The notes under the pieces: model-generated
Seen by the model: the letters and a program-made list of their open reading frames with translations, nothing else
Databases searched by the model: none
What the model was told of the DNA's origin: nothing
Translations under genes and position numbers: made by a program
Shown here: piece after piece, positions 56,112-64,000 of the stretch
Position numbering within the stretch: the stretch's first letter is position 1
Layout of the letters: each line of letters opens with the position of its first letter
NCBI RefSeq assembly: GCF_002104995.1
Contig: NW_024468282.1
Coordinates: 1-64,000 of the forward strand
DNA length: 64,000 nt
Source of the DNA: Linderina pennispora
Taxonomy: Eukaryota; Kickxellomycota; Kickxellomycetes; Kickxellales; Kickxellaceae
Direction: 5' to 3'

Positions 56112-57701
56112 TCAAGCTGCGGATGAGTGGCGCCGAATATCGATCCAGCAGTCGACCTTTGGGTTGCGAGGGCCACAAGTGATGAACGCAGCACCGGGTA
56201 TTTCTGCCGGCTCGCCAATCTCGTTCTTCCTTTGCGGGCCGTACTCAGAGTCCTCGGGCACCCGCATGTCGAACTCACGCAGAATGTTGGCCAGGACCGT
56301 GTACAGCTCCACCCATGCCAGGTTCCTGCCGATGCAGACGCGCACCCCAGAGCTGAAAGCCATCACCTCCCTCATGCGCTGGTCGGCATGAGGGCCCAGG
56401 AAACGCTCTGGCTTGAACCGATTGGGCTCGTCCCACATCTCGCTGTTACGTTGACAGGCGGCAAACGCCAGACAAATCTCGCTCTTGCCAGGGATGTGAT
56501 AGCCGCCTAGCTCAAACCCGCCCGATGGCACTACGCGGGGCAATAGGCCAGAGACTGAGGGCATCATGCGCAGAGATTCGTAGATGACTGCAGTCAGATA
56601 CGGCAAAGACTTGGCCTCATCATAGCGAATAGGAGCAGAGTGATCGGGGAAGGCAGAGCGGATATCCTTGCACACGCGCCGGTGGATATCCGGGTAGTGT
56701 AGCAGGTACATCAGGGTCCACGATAGCGTATGGCTGGTGGTATCAGTGCCTGCATTGTTGAGCAAAATGATTTCGGTGTGCAGTTCATCCTCAGTGATCT
56801 TCTGGCCAGTGGCTGGGTCAACGGCCTCAATAAATCTCTGCAAAATATCTTCGCGCGGCGGCTTTCCAGTCTCCTGTATCAGCTTTCTACGCTCGGCGAC
56901 CGTGCTCTTGACGAACGAAATCAGCCGCTGCTCACCACGCTTGTATTTCTTGAACATCCACGGGATGTGCTTGGTGATCGGGTATGAGCTGCGGATGCTT
57001 GACATTTTCAGCGCGTCATTGATCCAGCTGATAATCTCGGCATTGCCGCTCTGCAGGATGCCGAAGCTATGGCCAAACCCGAGTGCCCCGATCACGTCAA
57101 TGGCAATGGAATGGAACCCCTGGTAGTAGTTTGCACGTGCCCAACCATTGTTTGCACCGCCGCTTTCCGCCAACGCCCGCCAGTGCTTGACAAGTGACCA
57201 CGCGCCATCCTGAATAACTAAATCCTCCATTGACCGGATAGTGTGCATCGCAAACGCGTTGCCCAACTGCCGGCGCCGGACTTTGTTCGTCTCTGGGTCG
57301 GTGGTTGAGAACAAGCTCGGCAATATCAGCTTGCCTTGGTCGTAGAACTGTGATTTGCGGAATGCGTGGGTAGCGAGGATGGTGCGTGTGTCGGATGTGT
57401 TGGATGTCGAGACCTTGTTTGGAGCTAGGCGTACCACCGGTCCGTATTTTTCGTGCATCTGGCGCGAGTACAGGTGGTAGTTGCCTGCGAGGACTGCACG
57501 GTTGAGCGGGATGTTGGAAATAGCGTTGAGGCGCGGCCCAGGCACCCTGGCCAAAGGTGACAGGAACAGGTGGTAGACAGGAATGCTAGTGAAGTACAGC
57601 AATATGCACGTTGCAACTGCTATGATGGCATCAGCCGTCGAGCTGATACCGAGCTCTTTAGCAAGCTCAATGGCGTGCTTCGCTATGATACTATCAGGCA
57701 T
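56112..57701 (-). CDS. Cytochrome P450 monooxygenase
   Basis: ER-anchored heme monooxygenase of 529 residues from ATG 57701. The N-terminal membrane anchor (about 24-45, ADAIIAVATCILLYFTSIP) leads to a proline hinge PLARVPGPRL. The I-helix oxygen-activation motif is NNAGTDTTSH, the K-helix ExxR is ESLR, the PERF-like motif is FKPERF, and the heme loop FSSGVRVCIGR carries the Cys ligand. All key residues are present. It resembles fungal secondary-metabolism or xenobiotic P450s rather than CYP51 or CYP61. No biosynthetic cluster is visible around it; the ABCC pump 2.6 kb away is the only candidate partner. Confidence 0.93.
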   Translation of the reverse strand: MPDSIIAKHAIELAKELGISSTADAIIAVATCILLYFTSIPVYHLFLSPLARVPGPRLNAISNIPLNRAVLAGNYHLYSRQMHEKYGPVVRLAPNKVSTSNTSDTRTILATHAFRKSQFYDQGKLILPSLFSTTDPETNKVRRRQLGNAFAMHTIRSMEDLVIQDGAWSLVKHWRALAESGGANNGWARANYYQGFHSIAIDVIGALGFGHSFGILQSGNAEIISWINDALKMSSIRSSYPITKHIPWMFKKYKRGEQRLISFVKSTVAERRKLIQETGKPPREDILQRFIEAVDPATGQKITEDELHTEIILLNNAGTDTTSHTLSWTLMYLLHYPDIHRRVCKDIRSAFPDHSAPIRYDEAKSLPYLTAVIYESLRMMPSVSGLLPRVVPSGGFELGGYHIPGKSEICLAFAACQRNSEMWDEPNRFKPERFLGPHADQRMREVMAFSSGVRVCIGRNLAWVELYTVLANILREFDMRVPEDSEYGPQRKNEIGEPAEIPGAAFITCGPRNPKVDCWIDIRRHSSAA

Positions 57702-58292
57702 GGTGCACACAAAAATGCTGACGTGTTGTAATATATGAATTGGCTGTTAGTAGAAGGGGAAATGAAAGGAGCGTGGATTGCGCAAGATCCGCAAGAGCAG
57801 GAATTAAAAAGGGATGTGCCAAAAAGCAGGATAAGTGGTCAGATTCTGACAGAAAGAAAGCGAGAATGGCCTGGGGGATACTGGTCGTTCGTGCATTCCT
57901 TATAAAGCAAAAAAAACGCATTGGTAGGGATTTCCACAAGGCGGATGTGCAAGGCTCATATATCTGCATTGGCTTTCCCAAGTCATCTCGGAACGAGCCA
58001 ACCAGACAGCGGCGCCAGTACTTTTCTGTTGCAGGACCAAGCCATGCTGCCATTATTCCAGCACATCTGCTGAGGGACGTGCATGCGCAATGCATAGAGC
58101 ATTCACCCCCACTACACTAGGCACTGTCCTGCGATCTCCAAATGGAGGAGGATACATTGTATTAGATGTTTCAACAGCAATAGACTGAACAGGGCGAAGA
58201 AGAGTGAGACGAGTTTGAACAATTAATCATATACATGGCTTGAATAGAAAGGAAGGAGGGAAGGAGGGAAGAGGGTGTGGCATCAGCGGTGC
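57702..58292. other. Intergenic sequence upstream of the P450 gene
   Basis: About 590 bp holding the P450 promoter and the 3' flank of the RING gene. Short open frames only. A purine-rich stretch (AAGGAAGGAGGGAAGG) near 58251-58275 follows the RING stop and may be part of its 3' region. Confidence 0.4.
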
Positions 58293-58868
58293 TCAAGATT
58301 CCATGCAGTCAGCTTTGCACATAGGACAACGGGTCGACTGCGTTGTGGCCCAGCTGTCAATGCATTCCGCATGATAATAGTGCTTGCAGGGAAGAACGCG
58401 CACCTTTGTGCATTCTCCAATGCAGTCGAGGCAAATCGGGCACTTCTCCAAACACATTTCCTGGTGTTTGGGGTTGCTTGATTTGGCTAGTGAGAGCACC
58501 GGCAGCCGCTGATCCAGGTCGGCGACAGTCGGCAGCCTGCGACCACCACGCGTGCTGCTTATCGGCATGACCTGCTGGGTGCCGGGATTGACATGTGGTG
58601 GAGGCTTAGAAAGCACAGCAGATGCAAGCAGGGCGAGCACTGTCACTGAGCGAGCTGCAATTGCTGCCGCATCATAAAGGGCACCGGTGCATGCTTGCAG
58701 GGCGGAGGGCTGGGGCGATGTGCAGGCCGAGCGTGCAGACGAGCTGCATGGGGTAGAATGCACAGTATGTAGTGTGGAAGCAGGGCGGCCGCCCATGAAG
58801 GCGCAGACAACAAAGTTGGCGAGGGTGTGCTTGATGCGGAGCGACGAGGTAGCAGTGCTGGCAGTCAT
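58293..58868 (-). CDS. RING-H2 finger protein with one membrane segment
   Basis: Probable E3 ubiquitin ligase, 191 residues from ATG 58868. The N-terminus is Ser/Thr-rich. One hydrophobic segment (about 75-95, AAAIAARSVTVLALLASAVL) may anchor it. The C-terminal RING-H2 reads CPIC, LPCKH, YYHAEC and CPMC, with all eight zinc ligands present, and ends just after. The layout resembles small ATL-like or RNF-type membrane ligases. The substrate is unknown. Confidence 0.82.
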   Translation of the reverse strand: MTASTATSSLRIKHTLANFVVCAFMGGRPASTLHTVHSTPCSSSARSACTSPQPSALQACTGALYDAAAIAARSVTVLALLASAVLSKPPPHVNPGTQQVMPISSTRGGRRLPTVADLDQRLPVLSLAKSSNPKHQEMCLEKCPICLDCIGECTKVRVLPCKHYYHAECIDSWATTQSTRCPMCKADCMES

Positions 58869-59372
58869 CGTTTGAAGTGTGAAAAATAATGGCTGATATA
58901 GGTCTTGACGGATTGTTGCTGTATGGGGTAGCCGGCTAGCCTTGAGGCCAAGACACAGGGCTTTTATACCTGGGCGAGCCACTGCAGCTTCTGGTTTGCA
59001 GCTGCTATGGAACAAAAAGAATAACAAGCAGTCGTTGGGTCGTGGGTCGTGGGTCGTGGGTCGTGGGTCGTGGGTCTTTCCAATCTGCACACGCCAATTT
59101 GGAAACCGCTATGCCATTGTACTCTGTTTCTAGCGCCAAGCTATTTTAATCCACGCTGGGTTCCCTCTCCCACAGCATCCGAGCGCACATAAGCTGCTTC
59201 AAAGAAGGCATGGCCAAACACCAAGAAGAAATTTGCAACAATCATCTCTACTTGTGTGCCCAAACCAAACATGTCTTTACCAGCCGTTTTGACAAGGCCG
59301 GTTTAACGGACATGCCCGCCGAAGCGCTCCAGCCGGTTATCCACTGTCGTAGGTTGTTCATGAATTCTTGTA
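58869..59372. other. Intergenic region with the CGTGGGT array
   Basis: Promoter of the RING gene and 3' flank of the next minus-strand gene. Apart from the microsatellite, nothing is supported. Confidence 0.4.
59034..59075. repeat. Heptanucleotide microsatellite (CGTGGGT)n
   Basis: Five perfect CGTGGGT units (59041-59075) preceded by one imperfect unit (GTTGGGT). The array lies upstream of the RING gene, about 165 bp before its start codon on the minus strand. It is too short and too isolated to be telomeric. Confidence 0.9.
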
Positions 59373-60864
59373 CTAGAGAATGAACAGGCATTCAAAAACC
59401 TCAATGCCGGTAAACAGAACAAACGACTCGACAACAGCCGGATCCACATTCGCCAACTTCCGAAAGGCCGCCGGTAAGACTACAATCCTGGGCGAGCAGT
59501 CGCCACAGGGAGCGGTGTCTTGACATTTGAGTAGTGGCAATGCGCCTGGTATAGGACGCCTCGATTGTGGCAAGCCTGTGACCGGCTCATAGTCAAACAG
59601 CATGACCGCCACAATCGTGTTGCGCACATAGCACTGTAACTCTGTCCGCCGTCCACCGAACCGCTTCGCCACCCACCTCATCTTCTTTCCTGCCAGCTGA
59701 AACCGGTAGCAAAACTTGTGGCGGTCCAGGACCATTGAGGTCAATGGCACGGGGTCAATTACGCCTCGAGCGTCACGGCAGTGCATGGGGAACTGGTTTG
59801 GATATGGCGTCCGAGATCTCCCACAATGGGTTCTTGTCATAGGACGGCGGACGGCGGCGACGCCGTCGTGGGCAATGCATGGAGGAGCTCGTAGAGGGAC
59901 TGAGAGAATATGAAGGTGAGAAGGGCCGCATGGTCGACGCGACGTTGGTGTCAGCAACTGAAGGCACGCCGCTGTAGCATCCAGATATGGATGGCGCCGG
60001 CGATCCGCCCAAGCTGTCCTGCGAGACAATCGAGCCCCCATATGACAGTGTGCAGCTCGGGAACAGGTGCGTGGCGGTAACCGCAGAGCTCTGCGACGAT
60101 GCAGGCCATGAATTGCCTTTATTGTCCTCCGCCACATTGTGGAATGTCTCCAGCCACTGCTTGTTGGTGTGAGAGATCTTGCGGTACGCAACGCTCAGAT
60201 CATCGCAATCAAACACCTCGGTAACCTCGGGAAAATGTGTGTGCCGGCGCACCATGAAATGCTGTCCCCCGGAAACGTCTGCGTAGTTTATGTGAGAGCG
60301 GCTGGAAACGGGGCGCGCCAGGTGTGTGTATAGAGCGTGCGTAAGCTGACGCGCTGTCGACCGGCTCGTGCTGCTGGCAGCGTCATCTTGATCGTTTATG
60401 TAGAAATCGAACGACGTAGGTGGTTGTGACAGGAATGCCGGTTGTGTGCTGCTTGTATCTCTCACGTCGCACCGCATTGGCTCATCTACCAGTGTGCTTC
60501 CGCAGTTGCCACAGCTATGCGAGTCCTGTATGTTTAAACTGATTCCCAGGCTGTCAACACTCAGACTCGTCAGCGTTCTGGACCGGCTGTGGCCTGGATT
60601 CTCCATCGTGTCCTGCGAGAATTCTGTGTGATGTGTAGATGTCGTATAGCGGTGGTTTGCGTGTCGCCGCAGTTTCCTTTCCTCTGCCCGCTGGTACAAA
60701 TTGTAAAGTCCTCCTGGTCCTTCGCTGGCGTCCTCAATGAATTCACTCTTGTCGGAGACTGAGCTGAATGGCGAGTACTCAACGTCGCCTGGATGAATTA
60801 ACATGCCGTGAATTGTGGTGGCCAGGCTGCTGTCTGGGTGTGCAGTGTAGATTGCCTGCATCAT
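59373..60864 (-). CDS. Hypothetical protein with disordered N-terminus and conserved C-terminal beta-rich domain, one frame break
   Basis: Starts at ATG 60864. The first 360 or so residues are Ser/Thr/His-rich and probably disordered, with a basic cluster RRRRRRPPSYDK near the end. Frame one stops near 59786. One C fewer in GCACTGCCGTGACGC (near 59777) joins it to a further 130 residues that look folded: HKFCYRFQLAGKKMRWV, GRRTELQCYVRNTIVAVMLFDYEP, with the TAG at 59373. Alternating hydrophobic strands plus a Trp-containing core resemble tubby/LURP-like beta-barrel C-termini found in many fungal proteins of unknown role, but this is only a resemblance. An intron instead of an error is possible. 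Confidence 0.55.
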
Positions 60865-61703
60865 GAAACAGGTGTGGTATGAATATGCTGTATGGATCTT
60901 TGACGACAGAAATGATTGCGAGAGAAGAGAGTGCAGGTGAGATGGGAAGGTTCGTGACAGCAAGGGTCGACTGAAGCCAGAATTTCAACCAGATGTCTGG
61001 GCAAAGGCACAGCCAGGGTGTGGTGAGAAGATGAGAGATGCAGCAAGAGGTTGAGCGGGGAAAGAGGAAGAGAAAGGCAATTCCACAAGGGTACCGAGAA
61101 AAAAAAAAGGAAATTATGATAATTCCTGGCGAGAATTCCTCGAGACCGGCTTGATATATACGCATGGACATATAGTGTGAATATGAGCAGCTTGCACCAG
61201 CGGTCGAGCGTCCGGTCGACGGACGTCCAAATTGATGGCGGCTTGACGGAGTATATTTGGTGCAGCCTAGGTGTGGTCTAGATAGGCTACATCTCTCTTT
61301 TACGATATGCACTGCAATTCTTGGCCGCAGCCAGCACAGCCGCTCTAGCATTTTGTCAGATGGTCTCGAACACGTCTAATACATACAACGAAATATCGAC
61401 TAATTGCACCGACGATGCAGGATATTAAATGACCCTCCCCCGGCATTCTCCAGACCGTCGGACAAAGCAATATAGCGTGCACCACAGCCAGCAAAATGCA
61501 TGAATAAGCACACTGAGTGAATGCAGTAAACAGCTTCTCCGGCAGTCTGGGAAATTCAGAATGTGCCAAGGATATATGAAGCATATTGTGCTGAGACATT
61601 TTTCGTACACATGTGGCAGGCTGGCGGGAGAGGAGCACCACATGCAGCCAGCGGTTAACAGTTTCAATATTTGGAAACAACACGAAAAAAAAATGGAAAC
61701 CTT
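60865..61703. other. Intergenic interval
   Basis: Upstream region of the previous gene and 3' flank of UBC13. Several minus-strand open frames are present, but they lack motifs and overlap the UBC13 3' region. No gene is supported. Confidence 0.4.
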
Positions 61704-62403
61704 CTACTTGGCATGCTTTTGCGTCCACTCGCGTGCTACATGGTTGAGAAAATAGCAGGTTAGTGGCCTGCTTGCTGGTGCTTGTGCCGTCCATGTGGCC
61801 ACGCATTGCAAAAGAGTTATCCTTACCGGTTTGGATGGCAGCCTTCTCGTCCGACTTCCAGTGCTCGGCAACATCGTTGGCCAGGGGATCGTCGGGGTTC
61901 GGGGCTGACAGCAGAGCCTGAATAGACAGCAGGACGGTGCGGATTTGCAGAGCGGGCGACCACTTGTCTACAGAACGCATGGGAGCTGATAAATGTTTAG
62001 CCTGGTAGTTGCCTCTGCATTGCTGGCCAGGGCGTGAGCGTGCCTTGCTTACCTTTGAGAATGTCGAGGCAGATTCTGCCCAGCTTGTCAATGTTTGGGT
62101 GGTACATTTTCGTCAGAAAGCGCACCTTGGGCGGCGACATGGGGTACTCCTCAGGCAAGAACAGCTCCAGCCTGAAATGACCGCCTACCAGAGATTCCGA
62201 GTTAGCGACAGCTGTGCTGCTGGTTCGAGACACCTACGGGAAGAGGCGCAATGCTTACCTTCATAGGGTGACGAATCGGGGCCATCCATGAGCACGCTGA
62301 AGTACCGAATGTTGCCCTCCTGAGGCTCGGCGCTGATTCCGGGGACAGGGTCCTTGGTCAGGCGCTCGACCTCCTTCATAATTCTCTTTGGCACCATCGA
62401 CAT
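61704..62403 (-). CDS. UBC13: Ubiquitin-conjugating enzyme E2 N (Ubc13)
   Basis: Forms K63-linked ubiquitin chains with an Mms2/Uev partner, in DNA damage tolerance and signalling. There are four exons, 62403-62257, 62184-62053, 61967-61827 and 61735-61704, each with GT-AG borders (GTAAGC, GTAAGC, GTAAGG donors), and all joins keep frame. Features: Met-Ser-Met start then [12 protein letters not shown], the active site [19 protein letters not shown] with catalytic Cys, the HPN tripeptide, and [19 protein letters not shown]. The C-terminus [10 protein letters not shown] fits. The Ubc13-specific tail length and Met near Leu/Ala positions match the family. It is divergent from COG7. Confidence 0.95.
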
Positions 62404-62573
62404 TTTCAATGAGGGGAATCTGCAAGCTTCGAGCTACAAGAAATAAAATTAACGAGGGAAATAGTAAAAGAGAATGCGAGGAAAAGAGTGACGCCGCATG
62501 GCCGATTTTTTTGCCACTCTTTGCCTCACACTCATTTCGCCACACACCTAGCACTTCATACCCTTTTTCAATA
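62404..62573. promoter_or_regulatory. Shared divergent promoter of UBC13 and COG7
   Basis: 170 bp separate the two start codons. The sequence contains short A runs and a GAGAATGCGAGGAAAAGAG purine stretch. No canonical TATA box or known factor site can be assigned. Confidence 0.5.
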
Positions 62574-64000
62574 ATGGAGATTCGGCTGGATGACTTTTCG
62601 AGCTCGACCTTTGATGTGAAGCAATGGCTCAATGCGCAGTTCTCGTCGGCCAGCTCGGACCCGATATCTGCAGAGAACCGCACCGACACGCTGTCACAGA
62701 AACTGACAACACAGCTGCATTTCCTGGCCACGAATTCGCAGCAAAGCAACGACCGTATCAAGGCGCGGTTCCGGCACCAGGCGCCACAGATCGCTCGCGA
62801 CATTGCGTCCCTCAGCAAGCTGGTGCAAGAGACGCAGGTAGCCATATCGGCATTCTCGAAAACTATAGACGCACAGTCGCTATCGGCGAATGCTCTTGAA
62901 CGAGTGGTCAATATCGAGACTGTGCGAGGGCAGTTGGAGAAGTCGGTGTCGGCAATGGAGTATTTCAGAGACTATGCCGACTTTCCAAAGAAGATCCAGA
63001 GGCTTGTTGACGAAGGAGACGTTGAGAAGGCATGGGAGCTTGTGGATCGAGCAAAGGCTATGAGCAAGTCGTTTGGCGAACAGCCGGGAGACAATGCGGT
63101 GGATATTGATGCCAGCGAGCAAAAGGTCAGAGACATGGCAGTCATGATGGTTGAGGCAGCGATCAAGGAGCAGGACGCCGACAAATTGGCAGGGCTGCGC
63201 GTGCTGCTGGACAAGCATGAGAGCGGGGATATTGTTCGCCCAGCGTATGTGCGGGTGACAACTGATCTGCTGACGGAGCGTCTGGCAGTGCTACTGGCGG
63301 ATGCTGCTGACAGCAGCAGCATCGACGGTGCGCTGGACTATGTCTCTGAGGCAGTCGTACGTGAGCGTGGATTTATGGAGCTGGCCGGTATTGACGGCGT
63401 GGACCAGGTGCTGGAGGGGCTCCTGGTCAGCATGTGTGAGCTGCTACATCCGAGCATCCAGGCGATTTTGAAGGCTAGCGACGCGGTTTTTGTGTTCGAC
63501 ATGTATGAAAGCATGGTGGGGCTCTGGGCGCAGCTGGATCGGGCGATGAGCGACAAGACGCTGTGTGTGGGCGGGTCATCAGAGGAGGCCAGCGGGGACG
63601 GGGAGCAGGTGCCAGAGTCGCTGCGGCTGCTGCTGGAGCCATTCATTCCTTATTTGACCTCGTTTGTCGACAAGGAGCTCGATGGCGCGCGGACACAGTA
63701 TCTGGAGCCGCTGCAGCAGATCGAGTTTGGGCGGATCGAGCCATACACCAAGCAGGCAGCTGAGACCATCAAGGCGCTGTTTGCCCACCTCAACAGCATA
63801 GTAGAGCGGGCGTTTATCCTGGTGCCAACCACCAGGCTTGATGCAGGCGTTGCCAGCATTGCGCAACTGGTGGCTGACGCTTCGAACGTTGTGTCCGACC
63901 GGCTCGCGGAAACAGCCCAGCGGTTCTCGATCCCGCGGCTCGCACTGGATTTCTACGATGATCTCAGTGCGGGCAACCCCGACGAATTCGGGACGGCGAT
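62574..64000 (+). CDS. COG7: Conserved oligomeric Golgi complex subunit 7, 3' truncated by the window
   Basis: Lobe B subunit of the COG tether, which guides retrograde vesicles in the Golgi. ATG 62574 opens a frame that is still open at the window end (about 475 residues). The N-terminus MEIRLDDFSSSTFDVKQWLN matches the COG7 hallmark FDVKxWIN (residue 14 on). Coiled-coil segments follow (QLHFLATNSQQSNDRIKARF, ALERVVNIETVRGQLEKSV), then helical repeats typical of CATCHR tethers. The remainder of the roughly 750-800 residue protein lies beyond 64000. No intron or frame break is seen here. Confidence 0.85.
   Translation, partial: MEIRLDDFSSSTFDVKQWLNAQFSSASSDPISAENRTDTLSQKLTTQLHFLATNSQQSNDRIKARFRHQAPQIARDIASLSKLVQETQVAISAFSKTIDAQSLSANALERVVNIETVRGQLEKSVSAMEYFRDYADFPKKIQRLVDEGDVEKAWELVDRAKAMSKSFGEQPGDNAVDIDASEQKVRDMAVMMVEAAIKEQDADKLAGLRVLLDKHESGDIVRPAYVRVTTDLLTERLAVLLADAADSSSIDGALDYVSEAVVRERGFMELAGIDGVDQVLEGLLVSMCELLHPSIQAILKASDAVFVFDMYESMVGLWAQLDRAMSDKTLCVGGSSEEASGDGEQVPESLRLLLEPFIPYLTSFVDKELDGARTQYLEPLQQIEFGRIEPYTKQAAETIKALFAHLNSIVERAFILVPTTRLDAGVASIAQLVADASNVVSDRLAETAQRFSIPRLALDFYDDLSAGNPDEFGTA

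Noticed and set aside
59034-59075. Telomeric or subtelomeric repeat
   Set aside because: Only five units, the unit differs from TTAGGG-type repeats, and it is internal between ordinary genes.

Overview
The window is nuclear DNA of a fungus, most likely an early-diverging, Coemansia/Linderina-like (Kickxellales) lineage. Evidence seen here: genes on both strands every 1-3 kb, few short GT-AG introns (48-180 nt where they can be fixed), a fungal-type HSF regulator, a very long conventional myosin II, complex I genes (absent from budding yeasts such as Saccharomyces), a branched-chain keto acid dehydrogenase E2, a Fanzor-type mobile gene, and several families I cannot place outside this lineage. 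The placement is inference. No tRNA, rRNA, CRISPR array or intact transposon was found.

Layout. 0-15 kb: a YCF1-like ABCC transporter, glutamate-cysteine ligase, the NDUFAF7 complex I methyltransferase, the BCKDH E2 subunit and complex I subunit NDUFB3. Four of these five are broken by single-base frame changes. Where I could decode them, most of the breaks are one base missing from a short homopolymer, so poor consensus quality is more likely than gene death. 15-20 kb: an HSF-family transcription factor and tRNA-splicing endonuclease subunit Sen54. 20-29.8 kb: an accessory island holding a tiny secreted-peptide ORF, a membrane-anchored trypsin-like protein with no catalytic triad, an 842-residue orphan P-loop NTPase, a Fanzor gene whose RuvC core is deleted, and a 430-residue orphan. 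30-38 kb: PRMT3, an NDUFAF8-like twin-cysteine protein, mitochondrial glutamyl-tRNA synthetase (frameshifted), an orphan, MTHFR and SPC1. 38-45 kb: a 2,228-residue myosin II. 45-64 kb: a SMAP-domain protein, a ZnT7/Msc2-like zinc transporter, a second and intact ABCC transporter, a lipid phosphate phosphatase, a polyQ orphan, a cytochrome P450, a RING-H2 membrane protein, an orphan with a C-terminal beta-rich domain, UBC13 and the 5' part of COG7.

Functional links. Three genes serve complex I (NDUFAF7, NDUFB3, NDUFAF8-like). EARS2 and BCKDH-E2 are also mitochondrial. Glutathione synthesis (GCL) sits next to a YCF1-like pump whose relatives export glutathione conjugates into the vacuole. COG7, the zinc transporter, SPC1 and the lipid phosphatase belong to the secretory and endomembrane system. 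Genes are compact: several convergent pairs lie 10-60 bp apart or overlap, and two divergent pairs share promoters of 150-170 bp.
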